Assembly (NCBI RefSeq): GCF_000217815.1
Contig: NC_015707.1
Span: 248,001 to 312,000, forward strand
DNA length: 64,000 nt
Reading direction: 5' to 3'
Source of the DNA: Pseudothermotoga thermarum DSM 5069
GTDB taxonomy: Bacteria; Thermotogota; Thermotogae; Thermotogales; DSM-5069
A program made the translations under genes and the position numbers. Within the stretch, counting starts at the first letter, position 1, and every line of letters begins with the position of its first letter. A model generated the notes under the pieces. That model was not told the origin of the DNA, made no database searches, and saw nothing but the letters and a program-made list of their open reading frames with translations. Positions 18,979-26,562 of this stretch are shown one piece after another.

Positions 18979-20687
18979 AAGTAAAATCATTGATCTTCAT
19001 CCTTCCTTTTTTGATATTGATACTGACATCATGTATGCAATACGACAGAGACGTGATGGAAAAGCTAAACCGAAGATTGGACGATCTTGAATACAAACTC
19101 ATGCAGATTGAGAGAAATCAAAACGCAACCCGACAAGAAGTTCAAAAGTTGCAAGAAGAAATCAACAGGCTGAGCGAGGAAATAGCTTACGCCAAAAGAA
19201 TGCTGGATCTTCAAAGAACAACCCCAACAGTTTCCCAAGAAGATGTGGATAAAATTTTGTCGCGACTTAGCTCACTTGAAATGAGGTTCAGTCAACTTTC
19301 GGTGGCTTTGAATATATCTGATATTAGAGAATTGATATACAAACTTGGGGACCTTGAGGCTGCTCAAAAGCAACAACAATTGGCCTACGAAAAATTCGTG
19401 CGTGAAACACAAATTCTTCTTGAGCAGGTTAATGCACGTGAAATAGCAGAAAGACTTGATAGTTTAACAAACTCTTTGATTTCGATAAGGAATCAAATAA
19501 ACCAGGCGCTTGAACTTGAAGCAAGAATTAAAGCTCTAGAAAGTTCTGTAGAAAACTTAGTTGCTATGTCCGACGGCTCTCCTACAAACATTTCAAAATT
19601 GGAAAGCGACATCAACCAATTAAGAGTTAGTTTAAGGGAGTTGGAAAGTAATCTTCGCAGGGAAATGGACAAAAGGTTTTTTGAGTTTCAACAAAGAACT
19701 GTTTACAGCGGCACAAGTTCTGATCTTCAAAATTACATCGCCAACACCACAGCTCTTGTAAGACAGTTGACCAACGAATTGGAATATCTAAGAGGTTTGG
19801 TCAGAGAGTACGATAGAGATAGATTTTTAAAACTTGATCAAGGTTACATCACTTACGTTGTAAAACCCGGCGATACTTTGTCTGCAATTGCTCGCGCCTA
19901 TGGATTTGGAGCGGACAAAATCAAGCAAATAGTCGAACTAAATCAACTTCAAGATCCAAACCGCTTACTGGTTGGTCAAAGACTCAAGATACCGATAGAT
20001 GATCCATCCTCGCTTTTCAGATATCCATTGGATGTTCCAGTAGATCCAAAAAATGTTTTGTCTTCCTTTGGACAACCCGTAGGTGGAGGAGTTAGAACTG
20101 GCGTGGAAATCTACGTGGATCAACCGACAAAAGTTAGAGCGATTCTGCCAGGAAAGGTTGTCAATATCCTAAAAGATGATGGTTATTGGGTTCGAATTGA
20201 CCACGGCAACGGGATTCTTGCCGTTTATGGAAACTTGTCAACCGTGGAAGTTTCGCAGGGACAGTGGGTAGGAATAGGTCAATTTGTTGGAACCGTTGAC
20301 CGTATTTTTCACTTTGAAATATGGATAGATGGAGAACCAAAAGACCCGTTCAGAATTATTTTCAAGTACGCTGGTCAGTTTGAGGCAACCTATTACACCG
20401 AGTGGGAAGATGGAAAACTTCCAGAGCATCCCACTTTTAGGATCACCACAGCTGGAACGATTCCAAAAAATTGGTGGACGTTGGCAGCTGATCCTTCTGT
20501 TTTACCGCTTGGTACAGTGGTTTACATTCCTCAGTTTTCAGACAAACCCAACAATGGCTTTTTTGTTGTTGAAGACACCGGCTTGGCGATCAAAGGAAGA
20601 ATTATTGATATTTATTTGAACGATTTGGCACAAGCTCGTGCCAACATGCGTTCTTTCGTTGATGTATACATTGTGACAAGCAAGTGA
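18975..20687 (+). CDS. Lipoprotein with coiled coil, LysM, degenerate M23 and 3D domains
   Basis: About 570 aa. A hydrophobic signal ends in the lipobox LTSC (about residue 20), so it should be a lipid-anchored envelope protein. Residues 30-290 are a long coiled coil. Next comes a LysM peptidoglycan-binding domain (YVVKPGDTLSAIARAYG). After it is a LytM/M23-like beta domain in which metal ligands appear lost (YGNL in place of YAHL, one His before FEIW). Last is a 3D domain with its three Asp motifs (AADPSVLPLGT, VEDTG, IIDIYL), as in MltA/Rpf2-type lytic enzymes. GTG 18975 is chosen for the GTGA overlap; ATG 18951 is possible. Peptidoglycan remodelling is the likely role. Confidence 0.82.
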   Translation: MKVKSLIFILPFLILILTSCMQYDRDVMEKLNRRLDDLEYKLMQIERNQNATRQEVQKLQEEINRLSEEIAYAKRMLDLQRTTPTVSQEDVDKILSRLSSLEMRFSQLSVALNISDIRELIYKLGDLEAAQKQQQLAYEKFVRETQILLEQVNAREIAERLDSLTNSLISIRNQINQALELEARIKALESSVENLVAMSDGSPTNISKLESDINQLRVSLRELESNLRREMDKRFFEFQQRTVYSGTSSDLQNYIANTTALVRQLTNELEYLRGLVREYDRDRFLKLDQGYITYVVKPGDTLSAIARAYGFGADKIKQIVELNQLQDPNRLLVGQRLKIPIDDPSSLFRYPLDVPVDPKNVLSSFGQPVGGGVRTGVEIYVDQPTKVRAILPGKVVNILKDDGYWVRIDHGNGILAVYGNLSTVEVSQGQWVGIGQFVGTVDRIFHFEIWIDGEPKDPFRIIFKYAGQFEATYYTEWEDGKLPEHPTFRITTAGTIPKNWWTLAADPSVLPLGTVVYIPQFSDKPNNGFFVVEDTGLAIKGRIIDIYLNDLAQARANMRSFVDVYIVTSK

Positions 20688-20708
20688 GTAAAAAGGAGGT
20701 GTGAAGGG

Positions 20709-21125
20709 TTGGGCATAACGGTTAAAAGCGAGTACGCACTTAGAATAATGATGCACCTTGCAGGTTGCGGGCAGAATAATCCAGTTTCACTAACAAACAT
20801 TTTAAAGGAAGCAAAGGTGCCGAAGGAATTTGCTGAAAAAATAGTATCAGATCTTAGGCGCGCAAATTTGATTGTTTCGGCTCGTGGAAGAAAAGGTGGT
20901 TACCAGTTGACAAAACCAGCAAATGAAATGAGTGTTTTTGAAATAATGGCGGCTGTTGATGAACCACAGAAAATAATCAAGTGCAACTTTGATGAGGAAT
21001 GCTGCTCAGATCCAGAAAGTTGCGCAATAAGAAATCTAGTTTGGAGAAGACTTTGGAACAATATCATTTCGACGTTAAAATCGATCACACTTCAAGAACT
21101 CGTTGACAATTGTCATAAGGAGTGA
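20709..21125 (+). CDS. Rrf2-family regulator with cysteine cluster
   Basis: A 138-aa Rrf2 winged-helix protein: GITVKSEYALRIMMHLAG, then AEKIVSDLRRANLIVSARG, wing GRKGGYQL. The cluster region is CNFDEECCSDPESC, giving C-X5-CC-X5-C, so three cysteines in NsrR/IscR-like spacing are available for an iron-sulfur cluster. TTG 20709 lies 8 bases after GGAGGTG. It overlaps nothing, sits 21 bases after the lipoprotein gene, and precedes the GAF/sulfoxide-reductase-like gene by 4 bases. Control of that gene in response to oxidative or nitrosative stress is plausible but inferred from proximity. Confidence 0.85.
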   Translation: MGITVKSEYALRIMMHLAGCGQNNPVSLTNILKEAKVPKEFAEKIVSDLRRANLIVSARGRKGGYQLTKPANEMSVFEIMAAVDEPQKIIKCNFDEECCSDPESCAIRNLVWRRLWNNIISTLKSITLQELVDNCHKE

Positions 21126-21129
21126 AAAC

Positions 21130-22080
21130 ATGAGAAACATAGTTGAAAACATCTCTCAAGATTTTTTTGAGATACTCAGGTACGATAAAAATCAGTGGTT
21201 TGACTATTGGAAAATCTACAAGAAAAGGCATGAACCTTTGATTGAAAATTACGAAAAGTTGTTTGGATTGAATGAAGAAACCGTAAAACAAATCCTTTTG
21301 TCCTTTGAAAGAAGGTTTTTGGATAAGTTGTATCAAAAGTGGCAAATCATTCAACGTGAAAACAAGTACCTCTGCTCGCAACTTGTTTCGCATAAACCAG
21401 ACGTTTTCCAGCTTGAAAAAGAAGATTTCTCCATCTTCCTTGCAGGACTTTTGGGAAAAGCAGATTGGACTGTGGTTGAAGGAAAACAACAAGCGGTGAT
21501 ATTGATCGACTTGGTATCACTCGAAAACAAGAAAATTTTAGAACAGCTTCCACACGTTGCCTATCAAGCAACAATTGGTTTTAGAAAAGGCGAAAAATTT
21601 GGAAACTTTGTTGAAAAAGAAAAAATTTTCGAAGAATTGTTGCCAACTCTTCTGAAAATCATTGACAAAAACAACCTTCAAAAAGCCCTGGAGGATATAT
21701 GTTCTGTTCTCTATGAAAACATCTCTTACTACAACTGGGTTGGATTTTATCTGGTTGACAAGGAGAAACCAAACGAACTTGTTCTAGGTCCCTACAGAGG
21801 AGAACCGACGGAACATGTGAGAATTCCATTTGGAAAAGGTATTTGCGGGCAAGCTGCCGCAACTGGTATGACGTTTGTCGTTCAAGACGTTTCGAAAGAA
21901 ACAAATTATCTTTCGTGCAGCCCGAAGGTGAAATCAGAAATAGTTGTGCCAATCAAAGTTGATGGAAAGATCGTTGGAGAACTCGACATCGACAGCCATC
22001 TACTTAGTCCATTTGATGAGTTTGATAAGATTTTCTTGAACAAAATTTGTGAAAAGCTTTCTGAGAAGTTCAAGGAGTGA
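21130..22080 (+). CDS. GAF-domain protein related to free methionine-(R)-sulfoxide reductase
   Basis: A 316-aa protein in two halves. Residues about 165-316 form a GAF domain close to fRMsr, which reduces free methionine-R-sulfoxide: YYNWVGFYL, LVLGPYRGEP, RIPFGKGICGQAAATG, NYLSCSPKVKSEIVVP, GELDIDS. Two of the three fRMsr cysteines are present (GICG and LSCS); the first, normally just before RIPFG, is replaced (TEHVRIPFG). The N-terminal 165 residues are an acidic/aromatic, mostly helical region I cannot name. ATG 21130 follows AAGGAG. Enzyme activity is likely but not certain because of the missing cysteine; a sensory GAF role is the alternative. Confidence 0.8.
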   Translation: MRNIVENISQDFFEILRYDKNQWFDYWKIYKKRHEPLIENYEKLFGLNEETVKQILLSFERRFLDKLYQKWQIIQRENKYLCSQLVSHKPDVFQLEKEDFSIFLAGLLGKADWTVVEGKQQAVILIDLVSLENKKILEQLPHVAYQATIGFRKGEKFGNFVEKEKIFEELLPTLLKIIDKNNLQKALEDICSVLYENISYYNWVGFYLVDKEKPNELVLGPYRGEPTEHVRIPFGKGICGQAAATGMTFVVQDVSKETNYLSCSPKVKSEIVVPIKVDGKIVGELDIDSHLLSPFDEFDKIFLNKICEKLSEKFKE

Positions 22081-22085
22081 TTTTT

Positions 22086-23216
22086 GTGGAGATAACAGAT
22101 GCTGTTCGAAAGGCTGCTAAAACTTTTGAGACACCTTTTTTGATCATGGATCTAGACATCGTTGAGCAAAACTACAGAAAACTTCAAAATGCCATACCAG
22201 GCTGTAAGATCTTTTACGCAGTCAAAGCCAACAGCCATGTCAGAATTCTTGAAAGGCTCAGAAACCTTGGAAGTAACTTTGATGTTGCTTCCATAGGTGA
22301 AATAAAGAAACTGCTCGAGCTTGGAGTCACACCAGATAGGATGATCTTTGCCAACCCTATGAAGAGAGAAAAGGATATAGCCGAAGCTTACAGAATTGGT
22401 CTAAGGCTTTTTGTAGCCGATTGTCCAATGGAGCTTGAAAAGATCGCAGAAAACGCTCCCGGTTCACAGATAGTTGTCAGAGTAGCTGTGGAAAACAAGC
22501 ACAGCGATTGGCCCTTGTCGAGAAAGTTTGGAACGGATATGCTAACAGCTGTTGACTTGCTTGGTTATGCACAGAAACTGAGACTTAAACCCGTTGGTGT
22601 AAGCTTTCATGTTGGTTCACAAAACTACAATCCAAAAAGTTGGTCAAACGCAATTGAAAATGTCGCAAAAATTTTCTACTGGGTGGAAAGAAATTTTGGT
22701 ATTGAACTGTCGATTTTAGACATCGGTGGAGGAATACCGGTGAAACATTTAAAGCCAATTCCAACAGTTGAGGAAATTGGTCAAACCGTTCTGCAAGCAG
22801 TTAACGAGTACCTACCAAATGTGAGGAATCTTACCATTTTTGCCGAACCTGGAAGATCAATGGTTGGAGATGCAGGAATACTCGTAAGTAGGGTAATCTT
22901 AAGGTGCCAAAGGGGAAGCGAGGAATGGGTTTACTTGGACGCGGGGGTTTTCCATGGGTTGATGGAAACAATTGAAAATTTCAGGTACGAACTGGTTGTC
23001 GAGGGAAAGGAAGAAGAAAAGAAGATGCCATTCGTTCTTGCAGGACCAACTTGTGATAGCGTGGACAAAATCTATGACGATGCCATGCTTCCTTACAACA
23101 TAACTCTTGATGACATAGTTTACTTCATCAACGCAGGGGCTTACACCGTTGAGTATGGAACAAACTTTAACGGTATACCATCTCCAAAAGTGTATTTTGT
23201 CCAAGACCTCACATAA
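22086..23216 (+). CDS. Ornithine/lysine (diaminopimelate-like) decarboxylase, fold type III
   Basis: A 376-aa PLP enzyme of the alanine-racemase-like barrel group, decarboxylating ornithine and/or lysine for polyamine synthesis. Visible: the PLP lysine in IFYAVKAN (about residue 46), the barrel His/Ser region GVSFHVGSQN, the glycine phosphate loop DIGGGIP, EPGRSMV, and the catalytic GPTCDSVDKIYDD with the Cys-Asp pair from the second subunit. The GPTCDSxD form fits ornithine/lysine rather than diaminopimelate substrates. GTG 22086 is spaced 8 bases from AAGGAG; GTG 22077 overlaps the previous stop. It closes the operon, followed by a strong terminator. Confidence 0.88.
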   Translation: MEITDAVRKAAKTFETPFLIMDLDIVEQNYRKLQNAIPGCKIFYAVKANSHVRILERLRNLGSNFDVASIGEIKKLLELGVTPDRMIFANPMKREKDIAEAYRIGLRLFVADCPMELEKIAENAPGSQIVVRVAVENKHSDWPLSRKFGTDMLTAVDLLGYAQKLRLKPVGVSFHVGSQNYNPKSWSNAIENVAKIFYWVERNFGIELSILDIGGGIPVKHLKPIPTVEEIGQTVLQAVNEYLPNVRNLTIFAEPGRSMVGDAGILVSRVILRCQRGSEEWVYLDAGVFHGLMETIENFRYELVVEGKEEEKKMPFVLAGPTCDSVDKIYDDAMLPYNITLDDIVYFINAGAYTVEYGTNFNGIPSPKVYFVQDLT

Positions 23217-23221
23217 TTTTT

Positions 23222-23241
23222 CCCCACCCGCTCGGGTGGGG
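23222..23241. terminator. Bidirectional terminator, decarboxylase / yjbQ
   Basis: CCCCACCC pairs with GGGTGGGG around GCTC. The plus side continues with AATTTTTTT and the minus side with AAAAATTATG, so it serves the decarboxylase gene mainly and may also stop yjbQ transcription. Confidence 0.85.
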
Positions 23242-23254
23242 AATTTTTTTAAAT

Positions 23255-23665
23255 TTAAGCTTGAACAATTTGAACATAAACAGTTCTACTTCTAGGTCCA
23301 TCGAATTCGCATAAGAAAATCCTTTGCCAAGTTCCAAGGGTGAGTTTCCCGTCGAAGATGGGCACACAAACTGAACTTCCAATCAAAGAGGCTTTTATGT
23401 GTGAATCTGAGTTACCTTCTGAATGCCTATAGTTATCGTTCAAAGGAACAAGTTGGGACAATTTTTTCAATATATCAAATTTCACAGATTGATCATAACC
23501 TTCGTTGATAGTTACACCGGCAGTAGTATGGGGAACAAAAACAACACAAATACCACTTTTAACTCCTGATTCATCAACTATTCGCTGCACCATGCTCGTT
23601 ATATCCACAAATTCGTCTCTTTGAGAAGTTCTTACGTTCAGAACTTTCACGTTTTTCACCCTCAT
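23255..23665 (-). CDS. YjbQ/UPF0047 family protein
   Basis: A 136-aa protein of the small, widely conserved YjbQ family. Signatures: VPHTTAGVTINE near residue 45-56, HSEGNSDSHIKASLIG near 81-96, and LGTWQRIFLCEFDGPRSR near 110-127; the conserved His and Glu residues form a metal site. Members show weak thiamin phosphate synthase activity in E. coli, with the true role unsettled. The ATG at 23665 overlaps the minE stop as ATGA; a GTG two codons later is an alternative. It is the last gene of the minD-minE-yjbQ operon. Confidence 0.85.
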   Translation of the reverse strand: MRVKNVKVLNVRTSQRDEFVDITSMVQRIVDESGVKSGICVVFVPHTTAGVTINEGYDQSVKFDILKKLSQLVPLNDNYRHSEGNSDSHIKASLIGSSVCVPIFDGKLTLGTWQRIFLCEFDGPRSRTVYVQIVQA

Positions 23666-23934
23666 TCGAACATGACGTTTGTTATTATCACTATATACCC
23701 ATTGTGCTCTTCAAAATCGACTTTCACTTTTTGCGGGTCTACCTTGAAAGTATCGCTAACCCAAGAGATGATTTTCTCCTTGATTTTTTCAGAATTTTCT
23801 TCAAACTCACTTTTTGGAACGATTTCTGTCACTGCGACAGGTCTTCGACGCTGTAAAATTGCTTCCAACCTTTTGTACGCCGTTTCTCTGCTTTTTTCCT
23901 TCTTTCTTCTTTTGAACAATCCAAACAACCACAT
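23662..23934 (-). CDS. minE: Cell division topological specificity factor MinE
   Basis: A 90-aa protein that activates MinD ATPase and drives it off the membrane, setting the mid-cell division site. The basic amphipathic N-terminus MWLFGLFKRRKK is the membrane-targeting sequence. The anti-MinCD helix/strand region follows (AYKRLEAILQRRRP), then the topological domain (KIKEKIISWVSDTF, VDPQKVKVDF, YIVIITNV). Length matches E. coli MinE (88). It follows minD by 6 bases. Confidence 0.88.
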   Translation of the reverse strand: MWLFGLFKRRKKEKSRETAYKRLEAILQRRRPVAVTEIVPKSEFEENSEKIKEKIISWVSDTFKVDPQKVKVDFEEHNGYIVIITNVMFE

Positions 23935-23940
23935 TTTGTA

Positions 23941-24756
23941 TCATCCCCTTTTCCTTCCGAAGAGGTTTTTGAAAAAGGTCAGAAAACCTTTTTCAGACAT
24001 CTGAGCGATGTCTTCCTCCAGTGGAATGTCTTCTCCCTTGATCCTTTTTGCTATGTTTTCAAAAACCTTTGAAATCCCAAAATCACCGTTTAAAACCACA
24101 GGAAGACCTTTGTTCGTAGCTATGATAACCTCTTCGGAATCGGGCACAATACCTATGATGTCCAAGGCCAAGGTAGCTTTGACATCCTCTTGAGTTAGCA
24201 TTTCTCCCGCCTTAACCATTTTTATTTTGAATCGGTTCAAAATTACCTTCATCGTTTTTTCGGTGAATCCAAAATTTTCAAGCAAACCGACCACTCTGTC
24301 AGCATCAGATATGGCTGGTATTTCCGGTGTGGTTACGATCAAAGCTTGTTCGGCCGGAGCCACAGCGTTTCTAAAACCTCTTTCTATCCCGGCGGGAGAA
24401 TCGATTATTATGTAATCGAAGTTTGGATACAAACTTTTCACGATGGCTTTCATATCCTCCGGCGATACCATTTCTTTGGTTGCAACTTGTGATGCTGCGA
24501 GCAAGTACAAATTCCTAATTTGTTTATGTCTAACAAGAGCATCCTGGGGACTAACTTTTCCATTCACAACATCCAGTAAGGTGTAAACCACGCGGTTTTC
24601 TAATCCAAGAACAACGTCCAAGTTTTTCAAACCGATATCCGCATCTATCAAGCAAACCTTTTCTCCAAATTTTGCGAGGGTACAACCTAAATTTGCCGTG
24701 ATGGTTGTCTTACCTACGCCACCCTTCCCAGAGGTGACAACGAAAACCTTTGCCAC
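23941..24756 (-). CDS. minD: Septum site-determining ATPase MinD
   Basis: A 271-aa ParA/MinD-type ATPase that binds the membrane as an ATP dimer and recruits MinC. The deviant Walker A TSGKGGVGKTT has the signature lysine K11 and K16. DADIGLKNLDV (switch region), DSPAGIERGF and an amphipathic C-terminal tail (GFLTFFKNLFGRKRG) for membrane binding are present. The GTG start at 24756 follows AAGGTGG. No minC is in the window, so the inhibitor must be encoded elsewhere. It is transcribed away from the candidate origin, whose first repeat begins 82 bases upstream. Confidence 0.93.
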   Translation of the reverse strand: MAKVFVVTSGKGGVGKTTITANLGCTLAKFGEKVCLIDADIGLKNLDVVLGLENRVVYTLLDVVNGKVSPQDALVRHKQIRNLYLLAASQVATKEMVSPEDMKAIVKSLYPNFDYIIIDSPAGIERGFRNAVAPAEQALIVTTPEIPAISDADRVVGLLENFGFTEKTMKVILNRFKIKMVKAGEMLTQEDVKATLALDIIGIVPDSEEVIIATNKGLPVVLNGDFGISKVFENIAKRIKGEDIPLEEDIAQMSEKGFLTFFKNLFGRKRG

Positions 24757-24837
24757 GCTACCACCACCTTTGAAAATTCTTTTTCAATAAATTTTACCAC
24801 ATGATCTTTTTTAGTGCTTGACATACAAGATATTGTG

Positions 24838-25230
24838 GTGGTAGAAAACTTTGTCAATATTTTGGTGAAGTGGTAGAAAACTTCTAAACACCACATGAAT
24901 AAACGATTTTTTAGTGGTAGAAATCTTTAAATGCTCATGAATAGCCAATATTTTTGCAGTGATTAAATGTTAGACGATTTTCACCAATAAACGATTTTGC
25001 TTTCAAAATGTTTATTAGAAGTTTTCTACCACCTATTTTTTCGCTTTTGAAGAGTTTTTTGGAAGTTTTCTACCACTTATCTACCAGTTTTCTACCACTT
25101 TTTCTACCACTATCTAGTTGAACGATTTTGCTGATTAGAACTGCTTTTTCGTTGTTTGAAAAAAGTTTTCTACCACCCTTTATTATGTATTTCTACTAAC
25201 TATGGGATAAAATATTGTGGTAGAAAATTT
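24838..25230. other. Candidate chromosomal replication origin
   Basis: The region between minD and the CBS-ACT gene has no coding frame. It holds nine 14-bp copies of one motif (core CTACCAC) and four copies of a second (core ACGATTTT), arranged around an AT-rich centre (24928-25018). The minimal oriC of Thermotoga maritima is reported, as I recall it, to carry repeats of AAACCTACCACC bound by its DnaA; the shared core CTACCAC(C) is the reason for this call. Flanking genes point away from the region on both sides. dnaA itself is not in the window. What else it could be: a partition site or an operator array. Confidence 0.7.
24838..25230. repeat. Nine-copy DnaA-box-like repeat, consensus AAGTTTTCTACCAC
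   Basis: Plus orientation (GTGGTAGAAAACTT): 24838-24851, 24870-24883, 24914-24927 (one mismatch) and 25217-25230 (one mismatch). Minus orientation (AAGTTTTCTACCAC): 25019-25032, 25063-25076, 25085-25098 (one mismatch), 25097-25110 (two mismatches) and 25163-25176. Further degraded cores occur at 25078-25086 and 24756-24767. Three copies point inward from the left, five from the right. Confidence 0.9.
24901..25129 (+). repeat. Four-copy ACGATTTT repeat within the candidate origin
   Basis: AAACGATTTT at 24901-24910, GACGATTTT at 24973-24981, AAACGATTTT at 24989-24998 and GAACGATTTT at 25120-25129, all on the plus strand. Two copies share the longer AATAAACGATTTT, two share ACGATTTTGCT. They alternate with the CTACCAC motif and one pair sits in the AT-rich middle. 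Confidence 0.75.
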
Positions 25231-25249
25231 CATAGAAAGGGGCGGTAAT

Positions 25250-25852
25250 ATGTTGGCAAAGTATTGGATGAATCCTGATTTTCCACATGTAAAAACAGGT
25301 GCAACTGTTCAAGAAGCACTTTCAGTTATGAGGAAAAACAGAACTGATTATTGCGTGCTTTTGGATGAGAACAATGTTTTCCAAGGATTTGTTTACCGTG
25401 CAAACATTGCTGAAGTACAAATGGATTCACCTGTTGACAGCTTTGTGGCTTTTCCAGATTATTACGTCTACGAGGACAGTTACATCGAAGAGGTTGCTTT
25501 AACGTTTAGAGAGTCACATGAAACTTGTCTAGCTGTTGTCGATAAAAACCTCGTTATGAAAGGTGTTTTGACTTTATCAGAGATTTTGGATGCTTTTGTC
25601 GCCATGACCGCTATGGATGAACCTGGAACGAGAATCCTTTTGAAGCTTGAAGACAAACCTGGAGAATTGAAAAAGGTACTAGATGTTTTGGCGGAAAATA
25701 AGATGAATGTGTTGGCAGTTAACACTGTCAAGGACAACGGTTATAGAAGAGTTTCGATAAAAGTCGATATAAAAGATCCAAAAGTAGTGGAAAAGGTCCT
25801 ACAAACGTATGGAGTAAAGTACGAAAAACTGGCAAAGGAGGAAGGCTTCTGA
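25250..25852 (+). CDS. CBS-domain and ACT-domain protein (AcuB-like)
   Basis: A 200-aa protein with two CBS motifs (MNPDFPHVKTGATVQEAL to GFVYRANIAEV, then YVYEDSYIEEVALTF to GVLTLSEILDAF) followed by a C-terminal ACT domain (RILLKLEDKPGELKKVLDVL). CBS pairs bind adenine nucleotides and ACT domains bind amino acids, so it is probably a metabolite-sensing regulator; AcuB of Bacillus has this order. ATG 25250 follows GAAAGGGGCGG. An upstream in-frame GTG at 25217 lies inside an origin repeat and is rejected. It is the first rightward gene from the candidate origin. Confidence 0.85.
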   Translation: MLAKYWMNPDFPHVKTGATVQEALSVMRKNRTDYCVLLDENNVFQGFVYRANIAEVQMDSPVDSFVAFPDYYVYEDSYIEEVALTFRESHETCLAVVDKNLVMKGVLTLSEILDAFVAMTAMDEPGTRILLKLEDKPGELKKVLDVLAENKMNVLAVNTVKDNGYRRVSIKVDIKDPKVVEKVLQTYGVKYEKLAKEEGF

Positions 25853-26562
25853 AAGCAATAATAGCCTTAGTTCAAGGTGCTACCGAGTTTTTGCCTGTTT
25901 CAAGCTCTGGGCATATAGTCTTGCTTGGAAACCTTTTTAAGGTAGAAACCGATGTTTCCCTAACTGTTTTGCTTCATCTTGGAACACTGCTTGCAATTTT
26001 GATTTTTGCAGCAAAACATATCCTACGAGTTTTAAAGAAACCAAGGTTGATTTTCCTTGTGATTTTGTCAACTCTGCCGGCTGCTTTGATTGGAATTGCA
26101 TTTGATGAAATAATCGAAAAGACTTTTCAAAAGTTGGAATATTTACCGGTATTCTTTTGCATAACTGCTTTGCTCTTGGCTTTGGCAAGCGCAAAAAATG
26201 GTTCAAAAACGATGGAAGAAATGAAAGCTTTGGACTCTTTGATCATAGGAATCTTTCAAGCTGCTGCAATTTTTCCGGGAGTATCAAGAAGCGGTGCAAC
26301 CATAGCTGCTGCAATACTCCTTGGTTTTGACAAAAAAGATTCTTTGGGATATTCCTTTTTGCTCGCAATACCAGCTATAACTGGTGCCGGATTGTTGAAA
26401 GCCGAAACTTTCAAAATAGCAGATTTGTATCTTCTTTTACTTAGTTTTGTTTCAGGATTGGTTGCACTTTTTGTTCTAAGAAAAATCGTACTTGCGAACA
26501 AACTTAAGGTGTTTTCAGTTTATTGTCTCGTGGTGGCTTTGATGAGTTATCTTTTGAGGTGA
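25849..26562 (+). CDS. uppP: Undecaprenyl-diphosphatase UppP, apparent CTG start
   Basis: Integral membrane phosphatase (about 237 aa) recycling undecaprenyl pyrophosphate, the lipid carrier for peptidoglycan. Signatures: QGATEFLPVSSSGH (the E/QxxxE motif and SSSGH) near residue 9-22, and FPGVSRSGAT near 143-152. The N-terminus expected by homology, LLKAIIALVQGATEF, begins at CTG 25849, spaced 7 bases from AAAGGAGG. No ATG, GTG or TTG is in frame between there and upstream noncoding frame. An ATG at 25891 would cut into the SSSGH motif region and lose the first catalytic Glu. So a CTG start is the best reading. It overlaps the CBS-ACT stop. Confidence 0.85.
   Translation: MKAIIALVQGATEFLPVSSSGHIVLLGNLFKVETDVSLTVLLHLGTLLAILIFAAKHILRVLKKPRLIFLVILSTLPAALIGIAFDEIIEKTFQKLEYLPVFFCITALLLALASAKNGSKTMEEMKALDSLIIGIFQAAAIFPGVSRSGATIAAAILLGFDKKDSLGYSFLLAIPAITGAGLLKAETFKIADLYLLLLSFVSGLVALFVLRKIVLANKLKVFSVYCLVVALMSYLLR

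Noticed and set aside
24838-25230. CRISPR array
   Set aside because: Repeats are 14 bases, occur on both strands, and have irregular spacing (some touching); no cas gene is in the window.
25217-25249. Earlier GTG start for the CBS-ACT gene
   Set aside because: The GTG is part of an origin repeat (GTGGTAGAAAATTT) and has no ribosome site, while ATG 25250 has a good one.
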